DNA from: an uncultured Collinsella sp.
GTDB lineage: Bacteria; Actinomycetota; Coriobacteriia; Coriobacteriales; Coriobacteriaceae
NCBI GenBank assembly: GCA_958369225.1
Contig: CATXID010000003.1
Span: 202,430 to 266,429, forward strand
Reading direction: 5' to 3'
DNA: 64,000 bases
Shown here: in pieces, positions 15,041-23,419 of the stretch
How positions within the stretch are numbered: position 1 is the first letter of the stretch
How the letters are laid out: each line of letters opens with the position of its first letter
The notes under the pieces: generated by a model
Databases searched by the model: none
What the model saw: the letters and a program-made list of their open reading frames with translations, nothing else
What the model was told of the DNA's origin: nothing
Made by a program: the position numbers and the translations under genes

Positions 15041-15075
15041 AAGCGCCCGCTTGCTGGGGGAGCAAGCGGGCGCTT
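15041..15075 (-). terminator. terminator of the pknB operon
   Basis: AGCGCCCGCTTGCT and its complement AGCAAGCGGGCGCT (15042-15055 and 15061-15074) around a 5-nt loop, followed on the minus strand by TTTCTTT. It lies 53 bp after the pknB stop. Confidence 0.88.
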
Positions 15076-15127
15076 CTGAGCGAATGTGTTTGCGGTCTAA
15101 ACCGCTCGGAGCAACAAGCGATCGACG

Positions 15128-17071
15128 TTAGTTGCTAGACTCGGAGTCGTCGCCGGAGCCGGAACCGGAGACGGAAACCGTCAGCGTGATCGTGGTGTCG
15201 GTGGACTGCTTACCGGTGGGAGAGACGCCCGTAACGGTTGCATTCTCGTTGCCGCTCACAGGGTTGCCGTTCTGGTCACAGAAGCCGATGTTGTAGAAAC
15301 CGGCGTTGTTGAGCGCGGTGACGGCGGCGGAGATGCTCTTGCCGTACAGGTTGCCCGGGACGCTGGCCTTGCCGGACTTCTTGGCGATGACGACGGTAAT
15401 CGTGGCACCGGGCTTCTGCTTGCCGCTGGGGTTCCAGCTAATTACGGTGCCCTCGGTAACCGAGTCGTTTTCCTGGTAGCTCACATCGACGCCAAAGCCA
15501 GCCATGTCGAGAGCGTTGCGCGCCTGGGCCTCGGTCATGTCGGTCAGATCGGGCACCGAGGTGGTGTCCGGGCCGCTGGAGACCTTGTACGAGATGGTCG
15601 TGCCCTTCTCGACCTCCTTGCCGGCGGCAGTGCTCTGCTCAAAGACCTGGCCCTCTTCGGCCTCATTGGCTTCCTCCGAAGCGCTGCCCTTCAGGCCCAC
15701 GCTTGCCAGTGCGGCCTCGGCCTGGTCCTTGGTCAGGCCGAGGAGCTGCGGAACCTCAACCTTTTCGGAGGGCTTAGGGCCCTTGGAGATTACCAGGTTC
15801 ACCCTCGTGCCCTTGGCCTTCTTGGTGTTGCCGTTGGGGGTCTGTTCGGCGACCTTTCCCTCGTCGACATCGTCGTTGTAGCTCTGGTCGACGGTGCCAA
15901 CCTCAAGGCCGGCTTCCTTGATCAGCTCAATAGCGGTTTCCTGGTCCTTGCCCAGCACGTCGGGCACCGTGACCTGTTCGCCGCTGAACATGCCCGTGGC
16001 AAAGGCCACTACAACGCCAATCACGGCGACGGCGGCAATCACGGCGGCGATGATCTTGTTCTTGTTGGACTTAGGCTTCTCGACCTCGTAGGAGCCCGTG
16101 GAGCCCGAGACAGCGCTGCGGGCGGTGTTCTGACCGCTCACGCCCGAGACGGGACGAACCATAGCGCGCGTTGAGTCGGAAAGCTCGCGGGTCTTGGTAG
16201 CACCCAGGTCGCCGGCGGCACCGATGATGCGCGTGGGCTCCGAGACGTTGACGGCACGGCCGGACAGGTAGCTGTTGAGCACCTGGCGCAGCTCGTCGGC
16301 CGTCTGGAAGCGGTTTGCCGGGTCCTTCTCCATGCACTTGAGGATGATACGCTCCAGGTCGGCATCGACGCCGGAGTTGATCTGGCTCGGCGGGATGGGG
16401 AGCTCGTTGACCTGCTTGAGCGCGACCGAGATGGCGTCGTCGCCGTCAAAGGGCACGCGGCCGGTGGCGCACTCGTACATGACGACACCCAGCGAGTATA
16501 TATCCGAGGTGGGGCCGAGGTCCTGGCCGCGGGTCTGCTCGGGGCTTACATAGTGGGCGGTGCCCAGCACGTTGTTATCCTGCGTGAGATGACTGTTCTT
16601 GGCGCGCGCGATGCCAAAATCCATTACCTTGATGTTGCCGTCGGGCAGCACCATGATGTTTTGCGGCTTGATGTCGCGGTGGATGATCTCGTGCTTGTGC
16701 GCGACCGAAAGCGCGGAGCTGATCTGCGAGCCGATTTGCGCGACTTTCTTGGGATCGAGGGCGCCGTGGCTCTTGATGCCGCTTTTAAGGTCGGTACCGC
16801 GCAGGTACTCCATGACGATGTAATAGGTGTCGCCGTCCTTGCCCCAGTCGTAGACGCCCACGATATAGGGGGAGGACAGGCCGGCAGCTGCCTGGGCTTC
16901 CTGCTTAAAACGGGCGGCGAAGGTGGCGTCGCCGGCATACTGCGGCAGCATGATCTTGACGGCAACCGTGCGGTCGAGGACCTGATCCTGTGCACGGAAG
17001 ACGGTCGCCATACCGCCCGTTCCCACCTTATCTTTGAGGAGGTATCTTCCCCCGAGGACCCTCTGTTCCAT
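15128..17071 (-). CDS. pknB: Ser/Thr protein kinase with PASTA domains (PknB)
   Basis: 647 residues. Membrane receptor kinase that senses muropeptides or lipid II and regulates cell-wall growth. The kinase domain (about 10-270) has the glycine loop VGTGGMATVF, HRDIKPQNIMV and DFGIA. A juxtamembrane linker contains likely phosphosites (TRIIG, TRELSDST). One membrane span lies near 343-365 (IIAAVIAAVAVIGVVVAFATG), followed by four PASTA repeats to the C-terminus (VPDVLG, VPQLLG, VPDLTD, VPGNLY). ATG 17071 fits TAGGAG upstream better than ATG 17086. Last gene of the wall-signalling operon. Confidence 0.95.
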   Translation of the reverse strand: MEQRVLGGRYLLKDKVGTGGMATVFRAQDQVLDRTVAVKIMLPQYAGDATFAARFKQEAQAAAGLSSPYIVGVYDWGKDGDTYYIVMEYLRGTDLKSGIKSHGALDPKKVAQIGSQISSALSVAHKHEIIHRDIKPQNIMVLPDGNIKVMDFGIARAKNSHLTQDNNVLGTAHYVSPEQTRGQDLGPTSDIYSLGVVMYECATGRVPFDGDDAISVALKQVNELPIPPSQINSGVDADLERIILKCMEKDPANRFQTADELRQVLNSYLSGRAVNVSEPTRIIGAAGDLGATKTRELSDSTRAMVRPVSGVSGQNTARSAVSGSTGSYEVEKPKSNKNKIIAAVIAAVAVIGVVVAFATGMFSGEQVTVPDVLGKDQETAIELIKEAGLEVGTVDQSYNDDVDEGKVAEQTPNGNTKKAKGTRVNLVISKGPKPSEKVEVPQLLGLTKDQAEAALASVGLKGSASEEANEAEEGQVFEQSTAAGKEVEKGTTISYKVSSGPDTTSVPDLTDMTEAQARNALDMAGFGVDVSYQENDSVTEGTVISWNPSGKQKPGATITVVIAKKSGKASVPGNLYGKSISAAVTALNNAGFYNIGFCDQNGNPVSGNENATVTGVSPTGKQSTDTTITLTVSVSGSGSGDDSESSN

Positions 17072-17203
17072 TCCTGCTCCTAACATAACTATTCGCTCAA
17101 CGATGTGTGTAGTACCAAATGTGTGGCCGCTGGGGCCGTGTGACGCGTTGCCGCTAGCCCATCGGCCGCGGCGCGCCCCACGTATCCGCTTTGATCACGG
17201 GCA

Positions 17204-20074
17204 TCACGCTCCCTGTGCGGCGAGCGCCGCGGTCAGGACGATGCCGGCAATCTTGGCCGCCTTGACGTCGTGTTTGTCGAAATCCTCCAGGGCCACCGAG
17301 ATGGCAACCGTGGGTGAATCGTAAGGTGCAAAGCCAACAAACATAGAGTTGACGTTGGTGCCGCCGGTCTCGGCCGAACCGGTCTTGCCGGCAACCTTGA
17401 CGCCCGGAATCTGGGCATCGGTGCCGGTACCGGACTGGACGACGGCGAGCATGGCCTGTTTGACCTGGTCGGCCGTGGCAGAGCTGACAGCCTGGCCCAG
17501 CGAGCGGGACTGCGTAGTCTTAACCACGGTTCCGTCCGGGGCGAGTATCTGGGACACAAAGAACGGGTCCATGACCACGCCGCTGTTGGCGATGGCGGCA
17601 GCGATCACGCAATTCTGCATAACGGTGGTCTGCGGGCCAGGCGTGTGGTCCATGCCGACGGGCTGGCCGGCGCCTGCCCAAGCGGTCTCCCACTCGGTCA
17701 TAAGCGACGGGTCGGCCATGATGGAAGCCGCGGTGGTCAGATCCTGACCGAGCTTTTGACCGTAGCCAAAGGCGTTGGCAAACTGGACGAGCGAGCTGGC
17801 GCCAATCTCGTTGGCCACCTGGCCAAAGACGACGTTGGACGACACGGCGAAGGCCTGCTGCAGGCTGATGGTGCCGTAGCTCTCGTTGGCATAGTTGGTG
17901 ACCGGCGCGTTGCCAATATCCATGGAGCCGGGCGCCTGGTACGTGCTGGTGAGGCTGGCGGTGCCGGTTTCGAGCGCCGCGGAGAGCGTGACGACCTTAA
18001 AGGTCGAGCCCGGGGTGTACAGCGCGTCCATGGCGCGGTCGTACATGGAGCCGTCCTCGCCGCCGCCCGACTGGAGCAGCGCGTCGATGTTGGTGTTGTC
18101 GTAGGTGGGCGAGCTCGCGCACGCAAGGACCGCACCGGTGCGCGGATCCATGACCACCACAGCGCCCTTAAAGCCTTTGAGCGCCTGCTCGGCGGCCGTC
18201 TGGATGCGCGAGTCGATGGTGAGCTTGGCGGTATTGCCCGGCTGGGTCTGCCCCGCGAGCGACGCGATGGCGTTGTTCCAGCTGGAGTAATCCTTGGAGC
18301 CGGTGAGCGTATCGTTCATGACGCTCTCGATGCCGGCGGTGCCGTATTGCTGGCTCACGTAGCCCACCACGTGCGCGGCCATATTGCCGTTGGGGTAGGA
18401 ACGGGCGTAGGTGCCGTCCTCCTGTTGCAGCGACTCGGCTAGCGTCACGCCGTCGGACGTGATGATGGAGCCACGCTGGATGTACTTGGAGCGGGCGATG
18501 GTGTGGTTGTTGGTCGGCATGTCCTGGTAGTCCTTCGCCTTGATGACCTGGACATAGGTAAGGTTGCCGATAAGGATGGCGAACAGCGCCGTAAAGGCAA
18601 ACACGGCACGAGTCAGACGGTTGGCAAGTGCCACGCGGCCGAGCACGCCGGACTCTGGCGTGTCGAGCAGGCGACGACGCATGCGAGAACCCGCGGAGTG
18701 GTTGCCGTGGCTGTAGGAAGGTGCGTTGGCAAAACGCGTACCGGTCGGGGCGGCGGCGGATGCGACCTGGTCATCGGTGATGGCGGCCATGGTGCCGGTG
18801 CCGGTGAGCTCGGCTTCGCGTCCGGTTGCCTCGTCGCCGGCGCGCAGCAGCAGCGCGACGATGATAAAGCTCGCCAGCAGCGAGGAGCCGCCCTGGCTCA
18901 TAAAGGGCAGGGTGACGCCGGTCAGCGGGATCAGGCGGGTTACGCCGCCAACGATTAAGAATGCCTGGAAGCTGATGGCCGCCGTAAGGCCGGTCGCGCT
19001 AAAGGCGGCAAGGTCGGACTTGGCGCGGGCGGCCGTGGTGAGGCCGCGCACGGCAAAAAGCATAAACAGGATGAGCACGGCGCCGCCGCCCAAAAGGCCC
19101 ATTTCCTCGCCGATGGCCGAGAAGATAAAGTCGGACTCGACGACGGGGATGTTGTTTGCCATGCCGTTGCCAATGCCGACGCCAACCAGGCCGCCGTCAG
19201 CCAGCGAGTAAAGTGACTGTACGATCTGGTAGCCCTGGCCCTGGGCGTCCTTAAATGGATCGACCCAGACCTGAAAGCGCACCTGCACGTGCGACAGGAA
19301 CTTGTAGGCGCCCGCGGCTCCAACGGCCAGCAGCGCAAGGCCGATGATGACGTACGAAAAACGTCCCGTGGCAACATAGAGCATCAGCAAGAAGATGGTG
19401 TAGAACAGGACGGCCGAGCCCAGGTCGCGTTCGAAGACGACGATGAGCAGGCACACGCCCCACACGGCAAACAGTGGCAGCAGCAGGCGGAAGCGCGGAA
19501 CCTTGAGGCCCAGGATCTTGCGGTTGGAGATGGAGAGCAGCTCGCGGTTCTCGGCCAGATAGCCTGCCAGGAACAGGACGATGAAGACCTTGGCGAACTC
19601 GCCGGGCTGGATGGTGAAGCCCGCGATGCGAATCCACAGCTTGGAGCCCGAGATCGTGGTGCCGATAAAGATCGGCAGCATCAGCAGGATGATGCCGATA
19701 ATGCCAAAGGTGTACTTGTAGCGCATGACCACGTCGAGGTTCTTGACCAGCGCGAGCGTTCCCACCATGAGCGCCACCGAGACAAACAAGATGATGAGCT
19801 GCGAGATGGCGAGGTCGGGGGCCAGGCGCGTCACGAATGTGATGCCGATGCCCGAGAGCACAAAGACGATGGGCAGGATGGCGGGGTCGGCGCCGGGCGC
19901 CAGGATGCGCACGGCGATATGCGCCGCGGCGAAGGCGGCGAACAGGCCGATCGGCACGGCGAGCGTCTCAAAGGAAATCGTGGCGCCCGCGGTGAGCACG
20001 TACATCGCATAGAGCAGGATGACGGGGAACGCCGAGGCGATGAGCAAGAGCAGTTCGGTGTTGCGGCGACTCAT
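17204..20074 (-). CDS. FtsW/RodA (SEDS) glycosyltransferase fused to a penicillin-binding transpeptidase
   Basis: 956 residues, two enzymes in one chain. Residues about 1-420 are a polytopic SEDS peptidoglycan polymerase (FTSW_RODA_SPOVE type, ending near LLRAGDE). After a linker of about 60 residues, a membrane span leads into a class B PBP with the serine box TPGSTFKVV, SSN in AVSSNVVFGQ and KTGS in VAGKTGSAE. In actinobacteria rodA and pbpA are usually separate neighbours; here no stop or frameshift divides them. Start ATG 20074 has AAAGGGAG; the 42 residues upstream look like non-coding Pro-rich translation. Confidence 0.93.
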   Translation of the reverse strand: MSRRNTELLLLIASAFPVILLYAMYVLTAGATISFETLAVPIGLFAAFAAAHIAVRILAPGADPAILPIVFVLSGIGITFVTRLAPDLAISQLIILFVSVALMVGTLALVKNLDVVMRYKYTFGIIGIILLMLPIFIGTTISGSKLWIRIAGFTIQPGEFAKVFIVLFLAGYLAENRELLSISNRKILGLKVPRFRLLLPLFAVWGVCLLIVVFERDLGSAVLFYTIFLLMLYVATGRFSYVIIGLALLAVGAAGAYKFLSHVQVRFQVWVDPFKDAQGQGYQIVQSLYSLADGGLVGVGIGNGMANNIPVVESDFIFSAIGEEMGLLGGGAVLILFMLFAVRGLTTAARAKSDLAAFSATGLTAAISFQAFLIVGGVTRLIPLTGVTLPFMSQGGSSLLASFIIVALLLRAGDEATGREAELTGTGTMAAITDDQVASAAAPTGTRFANAPSYSHGNHSAGSRMRRRLLDTPESGVLGRVALANRLTRAVFAFTALFAILIGNLTYVQVIKAKDYQDMPTNNHTIARSKYIQRGSIITSDGVTLAESLQQEDGTYARSYPNGNMAAHVVGYVSQQYGTAGIESVMNDTLTGSKDYSSWNNAIASLAGQTQPGNTAKLTIDSRIQTAAEQALKGFKGAVVVMDPRTGAVLACASSPTYDNTNIDALLQSGGGEDGSMYDRAMDALYTPGSTFKVVTLSAALETGTASLTSTYQAPGSMDIGNAPVTNYANESYGTISLQQAFAVSSNVVFGQVANEIGASSLVQFANAFGYGQKLGQDLTTAASIMADPSLMTEWETAWAGAGQPVGMDHTPGPQTTVMQNCVIAAAIANSGVVMDPFFVSQILAPDGTVVKTTQSRSLGQAVSSATADQVKQAMLAVVQSGTGTDAQIPGVKVAGKTGSAETGGTNVNSMFVGFAPYDSPTVAISVALEDFDKHDVKAAKIAGIVLTAALAAQGA

Positions 20075-20090
20075 AAGCGGCACTCCCTTT

Positions 20091-21989
20091 CTAATTCTTA
20101 TCGGAGGCTTCGGCCTCGGCTGACTGTTCGGCGGTTTTCTCGGAATCTGACTCGGAGGTGGATTTCTGATCGGTGTTGTCGCGAATCGTTTGCGCGTCAA
20201 TCACCTGACGGGTCTGCTCCTCGTCAATCTGATGGCGGTACTTGGAAATGGTGTCCTGCGCATCGTCGACATTCGTTTGTGGAATGCCTGCCTTCAGGCG
20301 GTTTTGCGTGTCTTCGGGCAGGTCGGACAGTTTGATGCTGGTTTCGCTCTCGAGCCAGTGGAGCTCGACCCCGAGCGTCTTGCCGGGCAGCCCGCGCCAG
20401 ACGGCGACATTGCCGTGGTAGGTTCCCAAGTAATAGGAGCCGGTGACGCCCGTGTATGCCCAGATGCCTGCTACCAGCACAAAGACAAGGGCCAAGATGG
20501 CGGCGATGGTGACGTTGCGGCGTCGGACGCGTTTTGCCTTGCGCATGATGCCGTCGTCGACCAGGTCGACGACCACCACGGTCACATTGTCGTGGCCGCC
20601 GGCGGCGAGCGCCGCGTCCACCAAGTTGTCGACACAGATCTGTGCGGTCGAGGACTGCGTAGCGATGTTCTCGATATCGCTATCGGGAATCATGCTCGAA
20701 AGACCGTCGGAGCACAGAATCAGGCGGTCGCCTTCCTCGATATGCAGGGTAAAGTGGTCGGCATACATGGCGGGATCCGAGCCCAGCGCGCGGGTGATGA
20801 CCGAGCGGTTGGGGTGGACGCGGGCCTCGTCGGCCGTAATCTCGCCGGCATCCACGAGCTCCTCCACGTAGGAGTGGTCGCGGGTCACGCGGATGAGCGT
20901 GCCCTCGTGGAGCAGGTAGGCGCGCGAGTCGCCCACGTGGGCGATGGCGAGCGTGTCGTTTTCGATGTAGGCGCAGGTGGCCGTGCATCCCATGCCGGGT
21001 TTGCCCAGGCCGTTGAGGGCGGCCTCGATCACGGCGGCGTTGGCGGCCTCGACGGCTGCGGCCAGGCGCGCGGCGTCGGCGGACTGCGGCGCCGTCTTGG
21101 CGATGGTCTCGACGGCGATGGAGGATGCCACCTCGCCGGCGGCGTGTCCTCCCATGCCGTCACACACGCAAAAGAGCGGCGACTGCACCAGATAGGAGTC
21201 CTCATTGTGCGGGCGTACGCATCCGACGTCGGAGCGGGCACCCCACATAAGCTGCGTGGTGGTGCCGGCGTCGTAGGTCGAGTCGGTCTCGATGCGCTCG
21301 TCGGTCAGCGGCTCAAAGCTCATGGTCGAGCCGGGATCTTTGAGCTTTGCCTCCACGGCGGCGACATCGATCTCGGCGGTGTCGCCGGGGGAGACGGTGT
21401 CGGCATCGTCTCCCGACTCGGCGTCGGAGATGTCCGGAAGGTTGAGGTCTTCGGTTACGCGGTCGGCGGGATCGCCGTCCTGCTGCGGCTCGACAGCCGT
21501 CGGCTCGGGCGTCGCAAAGTGCGACGGCGCGGGCGTGCTCTGGGGTTGAGCGGAGGGCTCGGGAGCTGCGGCGGGCGCGGCAACGGGCTGCTCGACTTCG
21601 ACAGGCGTTGCGGACGCGGGTGCCGCCTCGCTTGCTGGGGCGACGGGGAAAACCGGCGCGGCAGGCTCGGGGGCTGCAAACACGGCAGCGCTCTCGTTAA
21701 TCGCCTCGGCGACGGGCTCGGCAAAGTGAGCCGGTGCGGGCGTTGCCTCCGGTTCCGCGGGCTGCTCGGCAGCGTGCGCGCCGATGGGGGCGTCGAGCTG
21801 CTCGGTGTCGGCGTCCTCGTCATCGACGAGTGCCGGATATTCTTGAGTTACATGCGAAAGAGGCAGGGAGAACACGGTGTCCTCGGGCTCCACGGTCGCA
21901 GGGCGCGCCGGAGCGGCATGGGCCGGCGCAGCTGCGGGGGCAGTTGGCGTCTCGGGCATGGTTGCGGACTTGTTCTCCTCGTCGATCAT
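20091..21989 (-). CDS. PP2C-family Ser/Thr phosphatase with long disordered N-terminus
   Basis: 632 residues. Removes phosphate from kinase targets and from PknB itself, as PstP does. A long Ala/Pro/Glu-rich segment (about 1-245) is unusual for the family and probably disordered. The PP2C domain (about 250-490) shows SDVGCVRPHNEDSYL, VCDGMGGHAAGEVAS and GGHDNVTVVVVD, with the metal-binding Asp residues. A membrane span (about 505-527, VTIAAILALVFVLVAGIWAYTG) and a short outer domain follow. It overlaps the upstream FHA gene by ATGA and lies 16 nt before the SEDS-PBP gene. Confidence 0.92.
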   Translation of the reverse strand: MIDEENKSATMPETPTAPAAAPAHAAPARPATVEPEDTVFSLPLSHVTQEYPALVDDEDADTEQLDAPIGAHAAEQPAEPEATPAPAHFAEPVAEAINESAAVFAAPEPAAPVFPVAPASEAAPASATPVEVEQPVAAPAAAPEPSAQPQSTPAPSHFATPEPTAVEPQQDGDPADRVTEDLNLPDISDAESGDDADTVSPGDTAEIDVAAVEAKLKDPGSTMSFEPLTDERIETDSTYDAGTTTQLMWGARSDVGCVRPHNEDSYLVQSPLFCVCDGMGGHAAGEVASSIAVETIAKTAPQSADAARLAAAVEAANAAVIEAALNGLGKPGMGCTATCAYIENDTLAIAHVGDSRAYLLHEGTLIRVTRDHSYVEELVDAGEITADEARVHPNRSVITRALGSDPAMYADHFTLHIEEGDRLILCSDGLSSMIPDSDIENIATQSSTAQICVDNLVDAALAAGGHDNVTVVVVDLVDDGIMRKAKRVRRRNVTIAAILALVFVLVAGIWAYTGVTGSYYLGTYHGNVAVWRGLPGKTLGVELHWLESETSIKLSDLPEDTQNRLKAGIPQTNVDDAQDTISKYRHQIDEEQTRQVIDAQTIRDNTDQKSTSESDSEKTAEQSAEAEASDKN

Positions 21990-22402
21990 CGACGGTTCAC
22001 CTTCATGACCACGTCGCCAATCTGGACCTCGTCGCCCTCGCGCAGCGTTGCGGGCTCCACCAGCTGACGGCCGTTAACGAGCGTTCCGTTCAGCGAGTTG
22101 AGGTCTTCGATGATGAGTGCCGGGCCCTGCAGCGAAAAGCGTGCGTGCGAGGCCGAGACAAACGGTTCGTTGATGCAGATGTCCGAGGACGGCGAGCGGC
22201 CCACGATGACGGGGCCGAGCATGTCTACATGGATGCCACGGATGCCGCGCGGACCCTTGTCCACATCGATCGTCCAGATAGCGGAGTCGCGGCGCTGGCC
22301 GCGTACGAGTCCCACGCCGGTTTTCATGACGGCAAACAGGAAGATGTAGAGCAGGGCGACCAGGACGATGCGGCCTGCAAAAAGGACGATATCGATGTTC
22401 AT
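21986..22402 (-). CDS. membrane-anchored FHA domain protein (FhaB-like)
   Basis: 138 residues. An N-terminal membrane helix (about 5-27, VLFAGRIVLVALLYIFLFAV) is followed by one FHA domain that reads phosphothreonine: GPVIVGRSPSSDI, the conserved SASHARF and LNSLNGTLVNG. FhaB/FipA-type proteins bind the phosphorylated kinase or wall enzymes in actinobacteria. It lies between FhaA-like and PP2C genes and overlaps the latter by 4 nt, so stoichiometric expression is likely. Confidence 0.92.
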   Translation of the reverse strand: MNIDIVLFAGRIVLVALLYIFLFAVMKTGVGLVRGQRRDSAIWTIDVDKGPRGIRGIHVDMLGPVIVGRSPSSDICINEPFVSASHARFSLQGPALIIEDLNSLNGTLVNGRQLVEPATLREGDEVQIGDVVMKVNRR

Positions 22403-22408
22403 AAGCGA

Positions 22409-23419
22409 CTATCCCCTAAATTCAAAGGTGCTTAGGCCAAACGTCAGCAGGTCGCCGTTGCGCAGCGGGCAGCGCGTGATGCGGCGGTTGTTGACGAGCG
22501 TGCCGTTGGTGGAATTGAGGTCCTCGATCGACCAGTCCGAACCGGTAAAGGTGAGCTGGGCGTGACGGCGCGACACGTTGGGGTCGCGCAGGGCGATGTC
22601 CGAAACCGAACGCTCGCGACCGATGGTCACCTGCGCGGAAGTGATGCTGTGGCTCTCGCCGCTCACGACGTCGACGAGCTGGGCGAGCGGGCGCTGCGGG
22701 GCGCGGGTGCTCGCCATGTTGGAGGCAATACCGGCTGCGGCGCCAAGGCCCACGGCGGCGCCGGTTGCGGCGGCTCCGCCCATACCGGCGAGGGCGTCAC
22801 GAGAGACGGTCTGCGGCACGGGGATGGGCGCGGCGGCGGGGTCGGGGGCGTTGGGCGCAAAGGGATCGGCCACGGCGAGCGGGTCGGGAGCGGCGGCACG
22901 GGGCGCCGGCTGCTGAGGCATGGCGGCGGGGTGCTGTTGCTGCGGAGCGGCGAATTGCTGCTTGCCGGCGCGGGGAGCGCTGGCGGCGCGGCTTGCGGCC
23001 GAGTTGTTCTGGCCCAGGCCATTCTGGTAGGCGCGCTCTTCCTCGTACAGACGGCCGAGCGTGGGGGCGTCGACGTTCTCGGCAAAGACCGAGAACTTAC
23101 CGGCACGCAGCTGCGGGTCGATCATAAAGCGAACGAGGGGTTCGCCGACAAACACATAGCGGCGCTTTTCGGCCTGTGCCTTCACAAACTCGCGGACTTC
23201 GCGCGAAAGCTCGGGATAGAACGGGGCGAGCATGGGATCGTCGTCGGCAGCGATCAGGATGGTATAGAGTGCCGGCGCGGTGTTGACGCCGTTGATCACC
23301 AGAGTCTGATCCTCCATGTCGCGAGCGGCCTGCTTGGCAAGCTTCTTAAAGGAGAACGGGGCACGGGTGGCACCGAAGATGCCGGCCACGTGGTCCTCGA
23401 AGATGTTCAGGAAGTTCAC
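22409..23419 (-). CDS. FhaA-like protein (DUF3662 plus FHA domain)
   Basis: 336 residues. The N-terminal DUF3662 domain (about 1-125, starting MNFLNIFEDHVAGIFG) is joined by a long Ala/Pro/Gln linker to a C-terminal FHA domain with ITSAQVTIGRERSVSDI, DPNVSRRHAQ and DLNSTNGTLVN. FhaA proteins link PknB signalling to lipid II flipping and wall synthesis. The linker is longer than in many homologues. It overlaps the upstream kinase gene by 4 nt. Confidence 0.93.
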   Translation of the reverse strand: MNFLNIFEDHVAGIFGATRAPFSFKKLAKQAARDMEDQTLVINGVNTAPALYTILIAADDDPMLAPFYPELSREVREFVKAQAEKRRYVFVGEPLVRFMIDPQLRAGKFSVFAENVDAPTLGRLYEEERAYQNGLGQNNSAASRAASAPRAGKQQFAAPQQQHPAAMPQQPAPRAAAPDPLAVADPFAPNAPDPAAAPIPVPQTVSRDALAGMGGAAATGAAVGLGAAAGIASNMASTRAPQRPLAQLVDVVSGESHSITSAQVTIGRERSVSDIALRDPNVSRRHAQLTFTGSDWSIEDLNSTNGTLVNNRRITRCPLRNGDLLTFGLSTFEFRG

